Positions 1 to 7,344 of a stretch of 21,084 nt of DNA are shown here, piece after piece (the stretch's first letter is position 1; every line of letters starts with the position of its first letter). A program made the translations under genes and the position numbers. Source of the DNA: CAZSHB01 sp964606885 (GTDB taxonomy: Bacteria; Babelota; Babeliae; Babelales; CAIQNR01); the NCBI GenBank assembly GCA_964606885.1, contig CAZSHB010000015.1:1-21084 (forward strand), read 5' to 3'. The notes under the pieces were generated by a model. The model was not told the DNA's origin and did not search any database. It saw only the letters and a program-made list of their open reading frames with translations.

Positions 1-362
<362 letters not shown>

Positions 363-462
363 GCAAAAATAAAAATTTTGACTGTTAATTATGCTGTAGT
401 TACACAAGATAATTTCATTACTTACAATTGACTTAGGTCACAAGACAAATTATAGAAAATTT

Positions 463-574
463 TTGGTGGCAATAGGTACAGGGATACACCCGTTACCATT
501 CCGAATACGGAAGTTAAGTCTGTACCGCCGATGATACTTACCTGGAGACGGGTTGGAAAAGTAGGTGCTGCCAA
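463..574 (+). rRNA. rrf: 5S ribosomal RNA
   Basis: A 112-base 5S gene bounded by a terminal helix in which TTGGTGGCA (463-471) pairs with TGCTGCCAA (566-574). It contains the typical loop B/C sequence with CCGTTACCATTCCGAATACGG and the conserved GAAGTTAAG stretch. It follows 23S by about 100 bases and precedes an intrinsic terminator by 8 bases, as expected for the last gene of an rrn operon. Confidence 0.96.
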
Positions 575-582
575 TTTTAATT

Positions 583-615
583 AAGGCTCGCGAGCAATCG
601 TGGGCCTTTTTTTTT
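583..615 (+). terminator. Rho-independent terminator of the rrn operon
   Basis: An 11-bp stem (583-593 with 598-608, including two G-U pairs) closes a GCAA tetraloop at 594-597 and is followed by an unbroken T tract to 615. This is a strong intrinsic terminator immediately behind 5S rRNA. Confidence 0.93.
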
Positions 616-796
616 GCCATTTTCCCTACATATTTGAAGATATTTGAGCATGTTTATGTGCTAAATACTTAAGTGGGGAGTATTTTTGCTCTATTTTTAC
701 GTATTTATTTTTGTTTTTTATGTTTTTTGGACATCTCTTTTTTATGTGTATTGGTGTTACGCTAGTGTCATGTTGGTGTGCTAAAACTGTAATAGA

Positions 797-826
797 TTGA
801 CTTTAAAGGTTTTATTTAGGCATTCT
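797..826 (+). promoter_or_regulatory. Candidate promoter of the putative outer-membrane protein gene
   Basis: TTGACT (797-802) and CATTCT (821-826) are separated by 18 bases. A transcript starting near 833 would reach the Shine-Dalgarno at 847-851 and the ATG at 859. The -35 box is good (5/6) and the -10 box poor (3/6), so this is only a candidate. If real, it rules out the longer TTG start at 826. Confidence 0.3.
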
Positions 827-846
827 TGGTTACATGGATCTCAAAA

Positions 847-851
847 AAGGA
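847..851 (+). promoter_or_regulatory. Ribosome binding site deciding the ATG start at 859
   Basis: AAGGA lies 7 bases before ATG 859. The upstream in-frame TTG at 826 has no comparable site and would put charged residues ahead of the hydrophobic leader. Confidence 0.7.
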
Positions 852-858
852 TAAATGT

Positions 859-2031
859 ATGAAGAAAAATAACATAATTAAGAGTACGGTAATCGCTGTA
901 CTCGTGCTTTGGGTACAGACAACACAGGTGCGCGATCGAATTTTTAGTAGTAATAATTCAAATAATTGTGTAACAGAAAAAGAATCTCAAGTAGTTGCTC
1001 CTATTTCTAAGAAAAAAACTCTACCTGATGGGCAATATACTGTTCAAAAAAAATCTAAAAAGTCTAAAAAAAATCAGACACAGAATGCTTCTGTAGCTGA
1101 TAGTCATGCAGAACAACTTCTTGGTACAGACAAGGACATTGTTGGTAATCGCGCAACACAAAAAGAAAAAAGAAAAAAAGCTAGAGAAGAGTATCGTGCT
1201 GCTCATGCTCAGGAAGTGAAAAAGTATAAAGAGTATAAGTCGCTTTTTGATGATGTAAACGTCTCTAACTATGGCAGTTTTTCTTACGGTTTTACCAAAT
1301 ATATAGTCCCATCAAAGTACTGGTATACCACCGCAACAAGTATTGAAGGTTCGCTAAATAATTCACGTGATGCTCTTATGTCTACTAATAAAACATTGAT
1401 GATGCCGTTGATTCGTGCTGCATTAGGTATTCAGTTTGATAACGTGCCATGTTGGTTTAACCAAGACAGAAAGCGTACAATTCGTTTTGGTGTTGAAGTT
1501 TCGTATGCTAAAAGAAATAATGCTTATAAGGCAACATACACAGACCTATTATCGACCACTACAGGTTCGTTAACTGCGTATCAAGATGTTAATCGTGCAA
1601 CGGTTATGTTTGTAAGTTCGTTTGATGTTATCCGTACTAAATCACAAGCATATAGCGCAAACCTTGATCTGGGCGTTGGATTCGTGACTGGCGCATTAAA
1701 GAATTTAAAGTTATATGATTTTGGCACCTACTTATTCCGTGGTGAATATTTACCGGCAAATAAACTAGCGGCAGCAGGTTTTGTAGGGATTTCGTTAGTG
1801 CGTTACTTTGACAAAAACGATATTAATCTTGAGTTAAGTTACCGTGTGGTCATGAACAAAGTGCAATATAAGAATCTGGTAGAGAGAACGCTTGGTGTTC
1901 CTGGGTCGTTAACGTATGCAACACAAGCACCACTTTCTGTTCCGCAGTATGTTGGATACAGATTAGGATACGGTGATAGTTTATTTGTGTATTCAAATGA
2001 AGTCACACTCGCTATGTCTAAAGCGTTCTAA
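859..2031 (+). CDS. Putative outer-membrane beta-barrel protein with Lys-rich N-terminal region
   Basis: Encodes 390 residues from ATG 859. It begins with a Lys-containing N-region and a hydrophobic stretch (STVIAVLVLWV, about residues 9-19) that looks like a Sec signal. Residues about 45-120 are hydrophilic, with Lys/Gln/Glu-rich runs such as KKSKKSKK. From about residue 130 the protein is rich in alternating aromatic and hydrophobic residues typical of amphipathic beta strands (RTIRFGVEVSYAK, ANLDLGVGFVTGAL, INLELSYRVVM). It ends in VTLAMSKAF; a C-terminal Phe within a final amphipathic strand is the usual signal for the BAM outer-membrane assembly machinery. I recognise no specific family. 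It is monocistronic, between the rrn terminator and a convergent hydrolase gene. An outer-membrane barrel is an inference from composition and the C-terminus; substrate or role is unknown. Confidence 0.75.
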   Translation: MKKNNIIKSTVIAVLVLWVQTTQVRDRIFSSNNSNNCVTEKESQVVAPISKKKTLPDGQYTVQKKSKKSKKNQTQNASVADSHAEQLLGTDKDIVGNRATQKEKRKKAREEYRAAHAQEVKKYKEYKSLFDDVNVSNYGSFSYGFTKYIVPSKYWYTTATSIEGSLNNSRDALMSTNKTLMMPLIRAALGIQFDNVPCWFNQDRKRTIRFGVEVSYAKRNNAYKATYTDLLSTTTGSLTAYQDVNRATVMFVSSFDVIRTKSQAYSANLDLGVGFVTGALKNLKLYDFGTYLFRGEYLPANKLAAAGFVGISLVRYFDKNDINLELSYRVVMNKVQYKNLVERTLGVPGSLTYATQAPLSVPQYVGYRLGYGDSLFVYSNEVTLAMSKAF

Positions 2032-2059
2032 AAAATAAATAAAATCTTACGTGTGTAAT

Positions 2060-3046
2060 TTAGAGGGAATCTGAAAGGGTTCCCTCTATGAATTTTAGGC
2101 ATACACCTGTACAGAGTGGTGCTACATGTTTAAAGTTTTCCACATGTTCGCATGGCGTTAATAATGCAAACTTTTGTGAAGATCCGCAGGTGTTAAAATT
2201 TTTATAAAATTGACCTAACGATGCTACGCGATCAGCTTTGCCTTGAATAAAGAGTGTAGGAATATCTAAAGCGGCAAGCGTTGGTGCAATAGAAAAGTCG
2301 GTAAATGCGCGAGTAAGTGTGTACGTCAGTGGTTTGCGCACAATAGGTAAGGCGGTAAATTTCTGTAAAAAGCCCGGTTTTTTATCAGGATTCCGTGGTC
2401 CCATAACATCAGCATCTTTTAAAATATTATTCAAAAGTTTCTCAAGCGACTGAGGCAAACTGTCAAAAATGAGCGAGTCAAAGTAACGTGTAGGTCCTTG
2501 AGATGTTTGATACAGCGCGAATATCCATCCGCCGTAACAGTAGCCGTAGCCTGTTATAGTTGTGTGTCGAGGTAGTACTGCATGGTTCATGACGCTGGTT
2601 ACATCATGAGTTACGTTGTAGAGTAGTGCAGCTTTAGGATCTTTAAGGGTATCGCTACTGAGTAAGAAGTTGCCCATATCGGCGTTGCATCGAAAGTCCA
2701 TAACCGCAATATCATAGGCATTAAATGTTTTTGCAACCCATAATAATTTTTCCGCTTTGTTAAGCATGCCTGGACCAACAAGCATGAGGGTAGGGCTGTT
2801 GCGATTAAAAAAATAATACCCTATTTGGTATCCATCTTGCGTAATAAGGGTACGGTATACTGGGACTTGTTTTGTAGCTGTATCAGGAGCGCATGTGCCT
2901 GTAGCGGTATAGAGATCCAGCTGTTGTTGGGTGAGCTGGGCTGTATGAGCAGGATCAACTTTATGTTGCCGTATAAGCTCAAAAGTGCCGGCACTCCAAC
3001 ATGAGCTTGTGATACTAAGAGCTAAAAGAAAAATAGTTTGTTTCAT
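2060..3046 (-). CDS. Secreted alpha/beta-hydrolase-fold protein with Cys nucleophile
   Basis: Encodes 328 residues with a Sec signal peptide (MKQTIFLLALSITSSCWSA, probable cleavage before Gly20). Alpha/beta-hydrolase features appear in order: strand LMLVGPGM (about 87-94), AVMDFRC (114-120), and the nucleophile elbow GYCYGG (168-173), with Cys170 where most relatives have Ser. The acid loop is PTLFIQGKADRV (Asp272) and a His lies at 301 in PCEHVENF. Gly-x-Cys-x-Gly-Gly is also the elbow form of dienelactone-hydrolase-like enzymes, but overall similarity to that group cannot be claimed. Substrate is unknown; the location is probably periplasmic or secreted. The start at 3046 is preferred over 3067 because GGGG lies 7 bases upstream and the signal peptide then begins with MK. 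The gene converges on the barrel gene, and a 249-base spacer separates it from the divergent transporter. Confidence 0.8.
   Translation of the reverse strand: MKQTIFLLALSITSSCWSAGTFELIRQHKVDPAHTAQLTQQQLDLYTATGTCAPDTATKQVPVYRTLITQDGYQIGYYFFNRNSPTLMLVGPGMLNKAEKLLWVAKTFNAYDIAVMDFRCNADMGNFLLSSDTLKDPKAALLYNVTHDVTSVMNHAVLPRHTTITGYGYCYGGWIFALYQTSQGPTRYFDSLIFDSLPQSLEKLLNNILKDADVMGPRNPDKKPGFLQKFTALPIVRKPLTYTLTRAFTDFSIAPTLAALDIPTLFIQGKADRVASLGQFYKNFNTCGSSQKFALLTPCEHVENFKHVAPLCTGVCLKFIEGTLSDSL
2061..2088. terminator. Inverted repeat between convergent genes, possible bidirectional terminator
   Basis: A perfect 9-bp inverted repeat (TAGAGGGAA / TTCCCTCTA) around a 10-base loop sits 29 bases after the barrel gene's stop. 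It lies inside the last codons of the convergent hydrolase gene. No clear T tract follows on either strand, so termination is plausible but not strongly supported. Confidence 0.4.
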
Positions 3047-3053
3047 GAAAATA

Positions 3054-3057
3054 CCCC
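3054..3057 (-). promoter_or_regulatory. G-only ribosome binding site deciding the hydrolase start
   Basis: GGGG on the minus strand, 7 bases before ATG 3046, could pair with the anti-Shine-Dalgarno with one G-U wobble. The upstream in-frame ATG at 3067 has no purine-rich site. Confidence 0.55.
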
Positions 3058-3284
3058 ATTTGAACATAAGCTTTTTAAGCTTAAAACCCCCAAATAACCT
3101 AGTAATAGTGTACTGGGTATAGTAAAAAAGAAAAGCGCTTGTCCTTGTTCAGCGTCTAAAATTAAGCTTAAAGGTGCTTATAAAGAGTCAATAAGCTCAA
3201 TGTTTTGTTCTTCTAACATAGCTCTTTAAGCTCACTGTTGTTACAATCGTAACCGCATTATTGAAATCTAAGTTTTATTACCCC

Positions 3285-3289
3285 AGGAG
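3285..3289 (+). promoter_or_regulatory. Ribosome binding site for a GTG start
   Basis: AGGAG lies 6 bases before GTG 3296. It fixes the transporter's start at GTG, with the first hydrophobic helix following directly. Confidence 0.8.
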
Positions 3290-3295
3290 CGTACT

Positions 3296-4198
3296 GTGCT
3301 GTATCTTATTTTATTCCATGCGCTGTATGGTCTATCGTTACCCTTAAGTAAGCTTTTATTAGCGTATACCAGCCCCTTTTTTTTAACAGGAATACGTATG
3401 CTGGGTGGTGGTCTTTTGATTTGTATGCCGTTACTTATATGTTCTCGCGGCGCTTCTTTTTTTAAAAAAGAGCTACTTGGGTTGTATCTTAAAATTGCGC
3501 TGTTTATTGTCTACGGCAAGTACGTATTACGGTATATAAGTTTATCTTATTTATCCGTCGCTAAACTGTCTTTTATTATGGCCTGCAGTCCGTTTGTAGC
3601 AGCCTTATTTTGTTATCTATCCTACAAAGAGCGCTTAACGCGTTTACAGTGGATTAGTTTGTGTGTGGGCTTTGCAGGGGTGTTTCCGTTATTACTGATA
3701 ACAGGAACGGGAGAACTTAACTTACACGAGTTTATGAAGGTTTCGTGGCCAGAGTTGGCAGCGCTTGGCAGTATTATTGCACATGTCTACGGTATGATGT
3801 TGGTGCGCAAAGCATTACGGCAGCATGCTGTTACACCATTAGCACTTAATGGTATCACCGCATGTTTAGGTGGCTTGATGGCATTAGTGACAGCCGCTTT
3901 TGTGGAGCCGATGCCGACAGTTGAAAGTTTAGTGTATATCAGTGGTGGTGTGTGTGTGCTGATTGTGTTGAGTAATATTGTATGTCATACGTGTTATATG
4001 TATCTGATCAATCGATACAGTGTGACGTTTATTACGTTTACCGATTTTCTGTCAGCGTTTTTTAGCTCTTTTTATGGATGGTTTTTTCTGCACGAACCGT
4101 TTAGTTGGCATTATGTTGTGTCAGCGGTTGTATTGGTAAGCGCACTGTTTCTGTTTTATAAACAAGAGTTACAAACGCTTACCAAAGATACTGTGTAA
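3296..4198 (+). CDS. DMT-superfamily (EamA) transporter
   Basis: Encodes 300 residues, the usual length for a ten-helix drug/metabolite transporter made of two EamA repeats. The first repeat starts at the N-terminus with HALYGLSLPLSKLLL and FLTGIRMLGGGLLI, where the Arg after the second helix is typical. Further hydrophobic helices follow, including ISLSYLSVAKLSFIMACSPFVAALFCYL and WISLCVGFAGVFPLLLI. The second repeat begins near residue 150 (WPELAALGSIIAHVYGMMLVRKAL) and ends with YSVTFITFTDFLSAFFSSFYGWFFLHEPF and a final helix. EamA proteins export or import small metabolites across the inner membrane; substrate cannot be read from sequence. It starts with GTG behind a good AGGAG. Its stop is 11 bases from the end of the convergent gene at 4210, with no obvious terminator between. 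Confidence 0.9.
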   Translation: MLYLILFHALYGLSLPLSKLLLAYTSPFFLTGIRMLGGGLLICMPLLICSRGASFFKKELLGLYLKIALFIVYGKYVLRYISLSYLSVAKLSFIMACSPFVAALFCYLSYKERLTRLQWISLCVGFAGVFPLLLITGTGELNLHEFMKVSWPELAALGSIIAHVYGMMLVRKALRQHAVTPLALNGITACLGGLMALVTAAFVEPMPTVESLVYISGGVCVLIVLSNIVCHTCYMYLINRYSVTFITFTDFLSAFFSSFYGWFFLHEPFSWHYVVSAVVLVSALFLFYKQELQTLTKDTV

Positions 4199-4209
4199 CT
4201 ATTTCTTCC

Positions 4210-5454
4210 TTATTGTCCGTACCACCATTTTCTAGCAGCGCTTCCTAGTTGTTGTAATGCATTAGACGCGGTAGATTGTGTTGCTGCAGGTGTAGGAGGA
4301 CATGCTGGTTGTAGAGATATAGCAGGTCTTTGAGGAGCTACGGTTTGTGCATATGCTGGAGGTAGATTTTGTTCCGGCATAGATAGAATAGGGTGTGGTG
4401 CGGTTTCAGACGCTGATGTAGTTACAGCAGTTAAGCTTGAAGATTGTGTGCTTGTTGGTAAAGGTTTATGAGTTGTGGGAGCAGTAGTTACGCTTGGTAA
4501 TTTTCCATCCCTGTATAGTTCAAATAGTACTTTCTCTCTAAATATTCTCAGTTCGTCTTCCGATTTTTCTGCCATAGGCTTATTCCATGTTGGGAAGCGT
4601 TCTTTCCACTTTTTATTGAAGGTATCTAGTTCTTGACTATCTTTTATAAATTTATCATCAAACCATTTGTACAGCTCTTGTACGGTAAACGGATAATTGT
4701 AGTTTAATATGAATTTTTTTATTATGCGTATGGTTTTTTCTGCGTCTGTTAGAGGTATCAAGTCTTCTTGTGTGCTTGTTATTTGTTGCTTCATAAAATC
4801 ATAGCGCATGGTTTCTAATTCTTGCTCTATTTTTTTTATATCTGCTTCAGTGTAAAGCATATTGGTGCGGCTGTTACGAACTTTTTTTTCTAAATCATCA
4901 ATCATTTTTTGAGTAATCTTGTCGTTAGTTTTTTCTGGGTTTTGTTGTTTCATAAAATCATAGCGCATGGTTGCTAATTTTTGCTCTATTTTTTTTATAT
5001 CTGCTTCACTGTAAAGCATATTGGTGTGGCTTTTACGAACATTTATTTCTAAATCATCAATCATTTCTTGAGTAATTTTGCCGTCAGCTTTTTCTGGGCA
5101 CTGTTGAGGCGTAGTAGATTGTCGTACTACACTTGGTGAAGTGTATTGTGGTATCCTATTTGAGGATACAGCATCTTGTTGTGTACTTGGTGAAAAAGAT
5201 TGTTTTTGCATACTACTTGAAGATGTAGCGCTTGTATTATGATCATCATCTTTCTGTTTCTTTAAAAGCTGATGCATTTGTTGTATCTCGTTTTCTAATG
5301 CTTTTACTCGCTCTGTAGAAACAGACAAATCTTTCATATCACGATGAAGTTGCGCTTGAAGCTTATCAATCATTTCTTGAGTAATTCTGTCACTAGACGC
5401 GTGTGTTACTGCGCTGCCGAGCAATAGACTGAATAGAAGTATATGTTTTTTCAT
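4210..5454 (-). CDS. Secreted repeat protein with coiled-coil units and C-terminal KWW tail
   Basis: Family not recognised. Encodes 414 residues from ATG 5454, which has GGGGG 4 bases upstream; the upstream ATG at 5484 has no site and precedes the signal peptide. After a Sec signal (MKKHILLFSLLLGSAVTHA) come three related helical, coiled-coil-like units. Each starts ITQ(E/K)MID-(D/K)-L, at residues about 24, 127 and 180; the last two are near-identical 53-residue tandem repeats. Between the first and second units lies a Ser/Gln/Thr-rich linker. Residues about 235-320 form a charged region with several Trp (LYKWFDD, FNKKWKERFPTWNK). A Pro/Thr/Ser-rich low-complexity stretch follows. The protein ends LGSAARKWWYGQ, matching the tails of the two upstream secreted proteins. 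It is the last gene of a three-gene minus-strand cluster, 30 bases behind its neighbour. Export is well supported; a surface or host-directed role is inference. Confidence 0.85.
   Translation of the reverse strand: MKKHILLFSLLLGSAVTHASSDRITQEMIDKLQAQLHRDMKDLSVSTERVKALENEIQQMHQLLKKQKDDDHNTSATSSSSMQKQSFSPSTQQDAVSSNRIPQYTSPSVVRQSTTPQQCPEKADGKITQEMIDDLEINVRKSHTNMLYSEADIKKIEQKLATMRYDFMKQQNPEKTNDKITQKMIDDLEKKVRNSRTNMLYTEADIKKIEQELETMRYDFMKQQITSTQEDLIPLTDAEKTIRIIKKFILNYNYPFTVQELYKWFDDKFIKDSQELDTFNKKWKERFPTWNKPMAEKSEDELRIFREKVLFELYRDGKLPSVTTAPTTHKPLPTSTQSSSLTAVTTSASETAPHPILSMPEQNLPPAYAQTVAPQRPAISLQPACPPTPAATQSTASNALQQLGSAARKWWYGQ
4425..4446. repeat. 22-bp exact repeat, copy 1 (in 4210-5454 gene)
   Basis: These 22 bases are identical to 6153-6174 in the neighbouring gene. 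Both copies encode the same SSSLTA stretch at the start of the Pro/Thr-rich region, pointing to shared ancestry or gene conversion between the two genes. Confidence 0.85.
4784..5103. repeat. Two tandem 159-bp coding repeats
   Basis: Two head-to-tail copies with a 159-base (53-codon) period, for example CATAAAATCATAGCGCATGG at 4792 and again at 4951. They are highly similar at the nucleotide level, so the duplication is recent or homogenised. The period is an exact multiple of three, so copy number can change without a frameshift. Each copy encodes the unit running from PEK(A/T) through KITQxMIDDLE and ADIKKIEQ to MRYDFMKQQ. Confidence 0.93.
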
Positions 5455-5484
5455 TTTACCCCCGTATAAATTAATAAAAAACAA

Positions 5485-7284
5485 TTAATTTCCCCACCAC
5501 CATTTTTTAGCGGCATTACTTAAGTCTTGTATTCTATTCATTATACCACTTTGGTGTAAACTTGCATGGATTCGAGCTTCTAGGGCGATAGTCGCCTGTG
5601 ATGTTTGAGTAGATGCGGGATACGTTTTGAGGTACCAAGCTAAGATATCAATAACAGGAATGGTGCTGTTTAAGCTGCCATTTTTTTGGTCATAGGCAGT
5701 TAGAATGTATTCCGGTGTTGTGCTTTTAATAGCCGCTAGAAGGGCAAGATATCTATAATCGTTTGCCGATAAGTTCGTTATATAGCTTTGAATATTGTTT
5801 TGTTGGGCAACAGTTGGCGTTAATGCGGGTAAATATTTTGGGAAAATCCAATTGCGAACATGTTGATTTGGAATAGTAAGCGTTTTGATTTTTTGGTATT
5901 CATCTAGATGCGCAAACATGGGATGATTTTCAGAAGCTACTACAGGCTGGCCACGAGGAATGGTTGGTTGTGCAGTTTGTGCTGTGGCTGCTGCTGCAAC
6001 GGTAGTAGGTTGAGTAAGGCTTACGGGTACTGTCGGTTTTTGAGAAGTCGTTTGTGGAGTAGATGCGTTTGCAGCTGTTGTTGGTTTAGCAGAAATGGTT
6101 ATTGGTTTTGGTGCTGGTATAGGAGCGGTACGTGTTAGTGTAGGTTGGGATGCAGCAGTTAAGCTTGAAGATTGATTACCTGTAAGTTCTGGTTTTTTAT
6201 ATGTGCGTGGAGCGGGCACAGGGCGTTGTTGGATAGTTGGTCGAGTGTTTGAAGTTTGCGTTTGTTTTGTTGCTTGAGATAGAGCAGGTTTTATTGCTTT
6301 TCTATTAAATAGTTTATGGAGATGTTGTTCTAGATCGCCATCTGTTTGGTTGCTACGTACTAGTTTTGGATGGGTTGCAAGATAGCCATCAATAATTTGA
6401 TTTATTGAGGTGCCTTCAATGCCATCTGTAGTTTTAGTACTGAAAATGCTGATTGGTCCTTTAAATGCAAGAAGATGCAGCAGGAGTAGTTTTTCTAGAG
6501 ATATTTTTTTCATATGTGCAAATGCTTGTAATGTTCTAAATTCATCATCGCTGAGTGATTCTATATAGTTTGCTATAAGATCTTTTTGTTCTGCAGATAA
6601 ACCTTGAAGAGCATTAATTTTGTTAAAATTATAATTATCTTTACGGCTATCTAATATTGCTTGAGCTGCTTGATCATCTTCTATAAGACGTTGATCTATA
6701 AGATATTGCAGAAGAAGTTCTTGTGGATTTTGTAAAGTGGCAAAAATACGTGCAAGTTCAGCATCTTGTGCAGATAGGCGCAATACATATTCTAACTGTT
6801 CTTCTTCGGTCATGGTTTTTATTGGTGGAGTTGCGCATGGTTGGCAGCTTGGTGTTGCTGCACATGCTGAGCTACTTACAGCAGGTGATTGTTGATTGTC
6901 GTTTGGATTGTGTTCTCTATTCCAGATTTCCCAATGTTTATTTTTGTCATACATATTTTCAAGATTGTATTCTTGGATCCATTGTTTAACGAGTTGGCTC
7001 TGAGGGAAATGATTATTATATATATCGTTTAAGAGATCTTGTTTAAATTTTCGTTTTGCTTTTATGTCAGCTATTAGTTGTTGCTGTGGAGTTAACTTTG
7101 GTTGTGGGTTATATGCTTCTAAGAGAGCTAGAACGTCTTGATTTTCTTGATCAGGTTGTGCTTCGGCAGCTTCAGCTTCTAATGCAGCAATTTGAGCCAT
7201 TTCTTCTGGTGTTAGCTGAAAATCATCAGCGGTATATGTTAGTCCACTGGTAAGTAGCAGACTCAGTAGTAGATAGTTCTTCAT
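5485..7284 (-). CDS. Secreted multidomain protein: two copies of a novel helical domain, UIM-like motif, KWW tail
   Basis: Family not recognised. Encodes 599 residues from ATG 7284 (the adjacent ATG at 7287 is too close to AGGAGG). Residue numbers below count from 7287. A signal peptide (1-20) is followed by an acidic Ala/Glu region (22-60) and a helical region (65-130). A stretch at 161-177, EEEQLEYVLRLSAQDAE, resembles a ubiquitin-interacting motif. A helical domain at about 222-330 (NYIESLSDDEFRTLQAFAHMK) is followed by a Pro/Thr/Ala-rich linker (335-450). A second, better-conserved copy at 454-580 (SYITNLSANDYRYLALLAAIK, then IDILAWYLKTYPASTQTS) precedes the tail LSNAAKKWWWGN. Copy two is clearly homologous to the 190-residue protein encoded just upstream. 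It is the middle gene of the cluster, with 52 bases before it and 30 after. The sequence supports secretion and domain duplication; function is unknown. Confidence 0.87.
   Translation of the reverse strand: MKNYLLLSLLLTSGLTYTADDFQLTPEEMAQIAALEAEAAEAQPDQENQDVLALLEAYNPQPKLTPQQQLIADIKAKRKFKQDLLNDIYNNHFPQSQLVKQWIQEYNLENMYDKNKHWEIWNREHNPNDNQQSPAVSSSACAATPSCQPCATPPIKTMTEEEQLEYVLRLSAQDAELARIFATLQNPQELLLQYLIDQRLIEDDQAAQAILDSRKDNYNFNKINALQGLSAEQKDLIANYIESLSDDEFRTLQAFAHMKKISLEKLLLLHLLAFKGPISIFSTKTTDGIEGTSINQIIDGYLATHPKLVRSNQTDGDLEQHLHKLFNRKAIKPALSQATKQTQTSNTRPTIQQRPVPAPRTYKKPELTGNQSSSLTAASQPTLTRTAPIPAPKPITISAKPTTAANASTPQTTSQKPTVPVSLTQPTTVAAAATAQTAQPTIPRGQPVVASENHPMFAHLDEYQKIKTLTIPNQHVRNWIFPKYLPALTPTVAQQNNIQSYITNLSANDYRYLALLAAIKSTTPEYILTAYDQKNGSLNSTIPVIDILAWYLKTYPASTQTSQATIALEARIHASLHQSGIMNRIQDLSNAAKKWWWGN
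6153..6174. repeat. 22-bp exact repeat, copy 2 (in 5485-7284 gene)
   Basis: Identical over 22 bases to 4425-4446 in the downstream gene and encoding the same SSSLTA segment at the start of the Pro/Thr-rich linker. Confidence 0.85.
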
Positions 7285-7289
7285 CATTT

Positions 7290-7295
7290 CCTCCT
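7290..7295 (-). promoter_or_regulatory. Ribosome binding site choosing between two adjacent ATGs
   Basis: A perfect AGGAGG lies 2 bases before ATG 7287 but 5 bases before ATG 7284. The second ATG has workable spacing and gives an MKN-type signal peptide start. Confidence 0.75.
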
Positions 7296-7302
7296 ATAGT
7301 TT

Positions 7303-7344
7303 TTAATTCATCCAACTTCTGGCCCATGCTCCAACTTTATTGAG
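7303..7344 (-). other. Out-of-frame remnant resembling the KWW tail
   Basis: Just past the stop of the 190-residue gene, the +1 frame reads LNKVGAWARSWMN and then TAA. This resembles the tails SAVNWLKSWWSQ, LSNAAKKWWWGN and LGSAARKWWYGQ. It has no start codon or ribosome site of its own. It may be the tail of a lost paralogue, or an older C-terminus displaced by a frameshift. The stretch is short, so chance is possible. Confidence 0.3.

Larger units (their letters stand above)
3047..3295. other. Divergent intergenic region with repeated TTAAGCTTAAA
   Basis: This 249-base AT-rich spacer separates the divergent hydrolase and transporter genes, so promoters for both should lie here; I could not pick convincing -35/-10 pairs. 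The palindromic core TTAAGCTTAAA occurs at 3075-3085 and again at 3162-3172. A related half-site lies near 3224. Two copies of a palindrome in a divergent promoter region could be an operator, or simply reflect AT-rich composition. Confidence 0.35.

Noticed and set aside
363..462. Possible tRNA in the 23S-5S spacer
   Set aside because: No acceptor or T-arm could be built; the sequence is AT-rich and unstructured by eye.
826..858. TTG start 11 codons upstream for the barrel protein
   Set aside because: No ribosome site; it overlaps the candidate -10 box and puts charged residues before the signal-like stretch.
6723..6989. Plus-strand open frames opposite the 5485-7284 gene
   Set aside because: They are shadows of the CAA/GAA-rich coding strand and show Leu/Val/Gln-rich nonsense peptides without ribosome sites.
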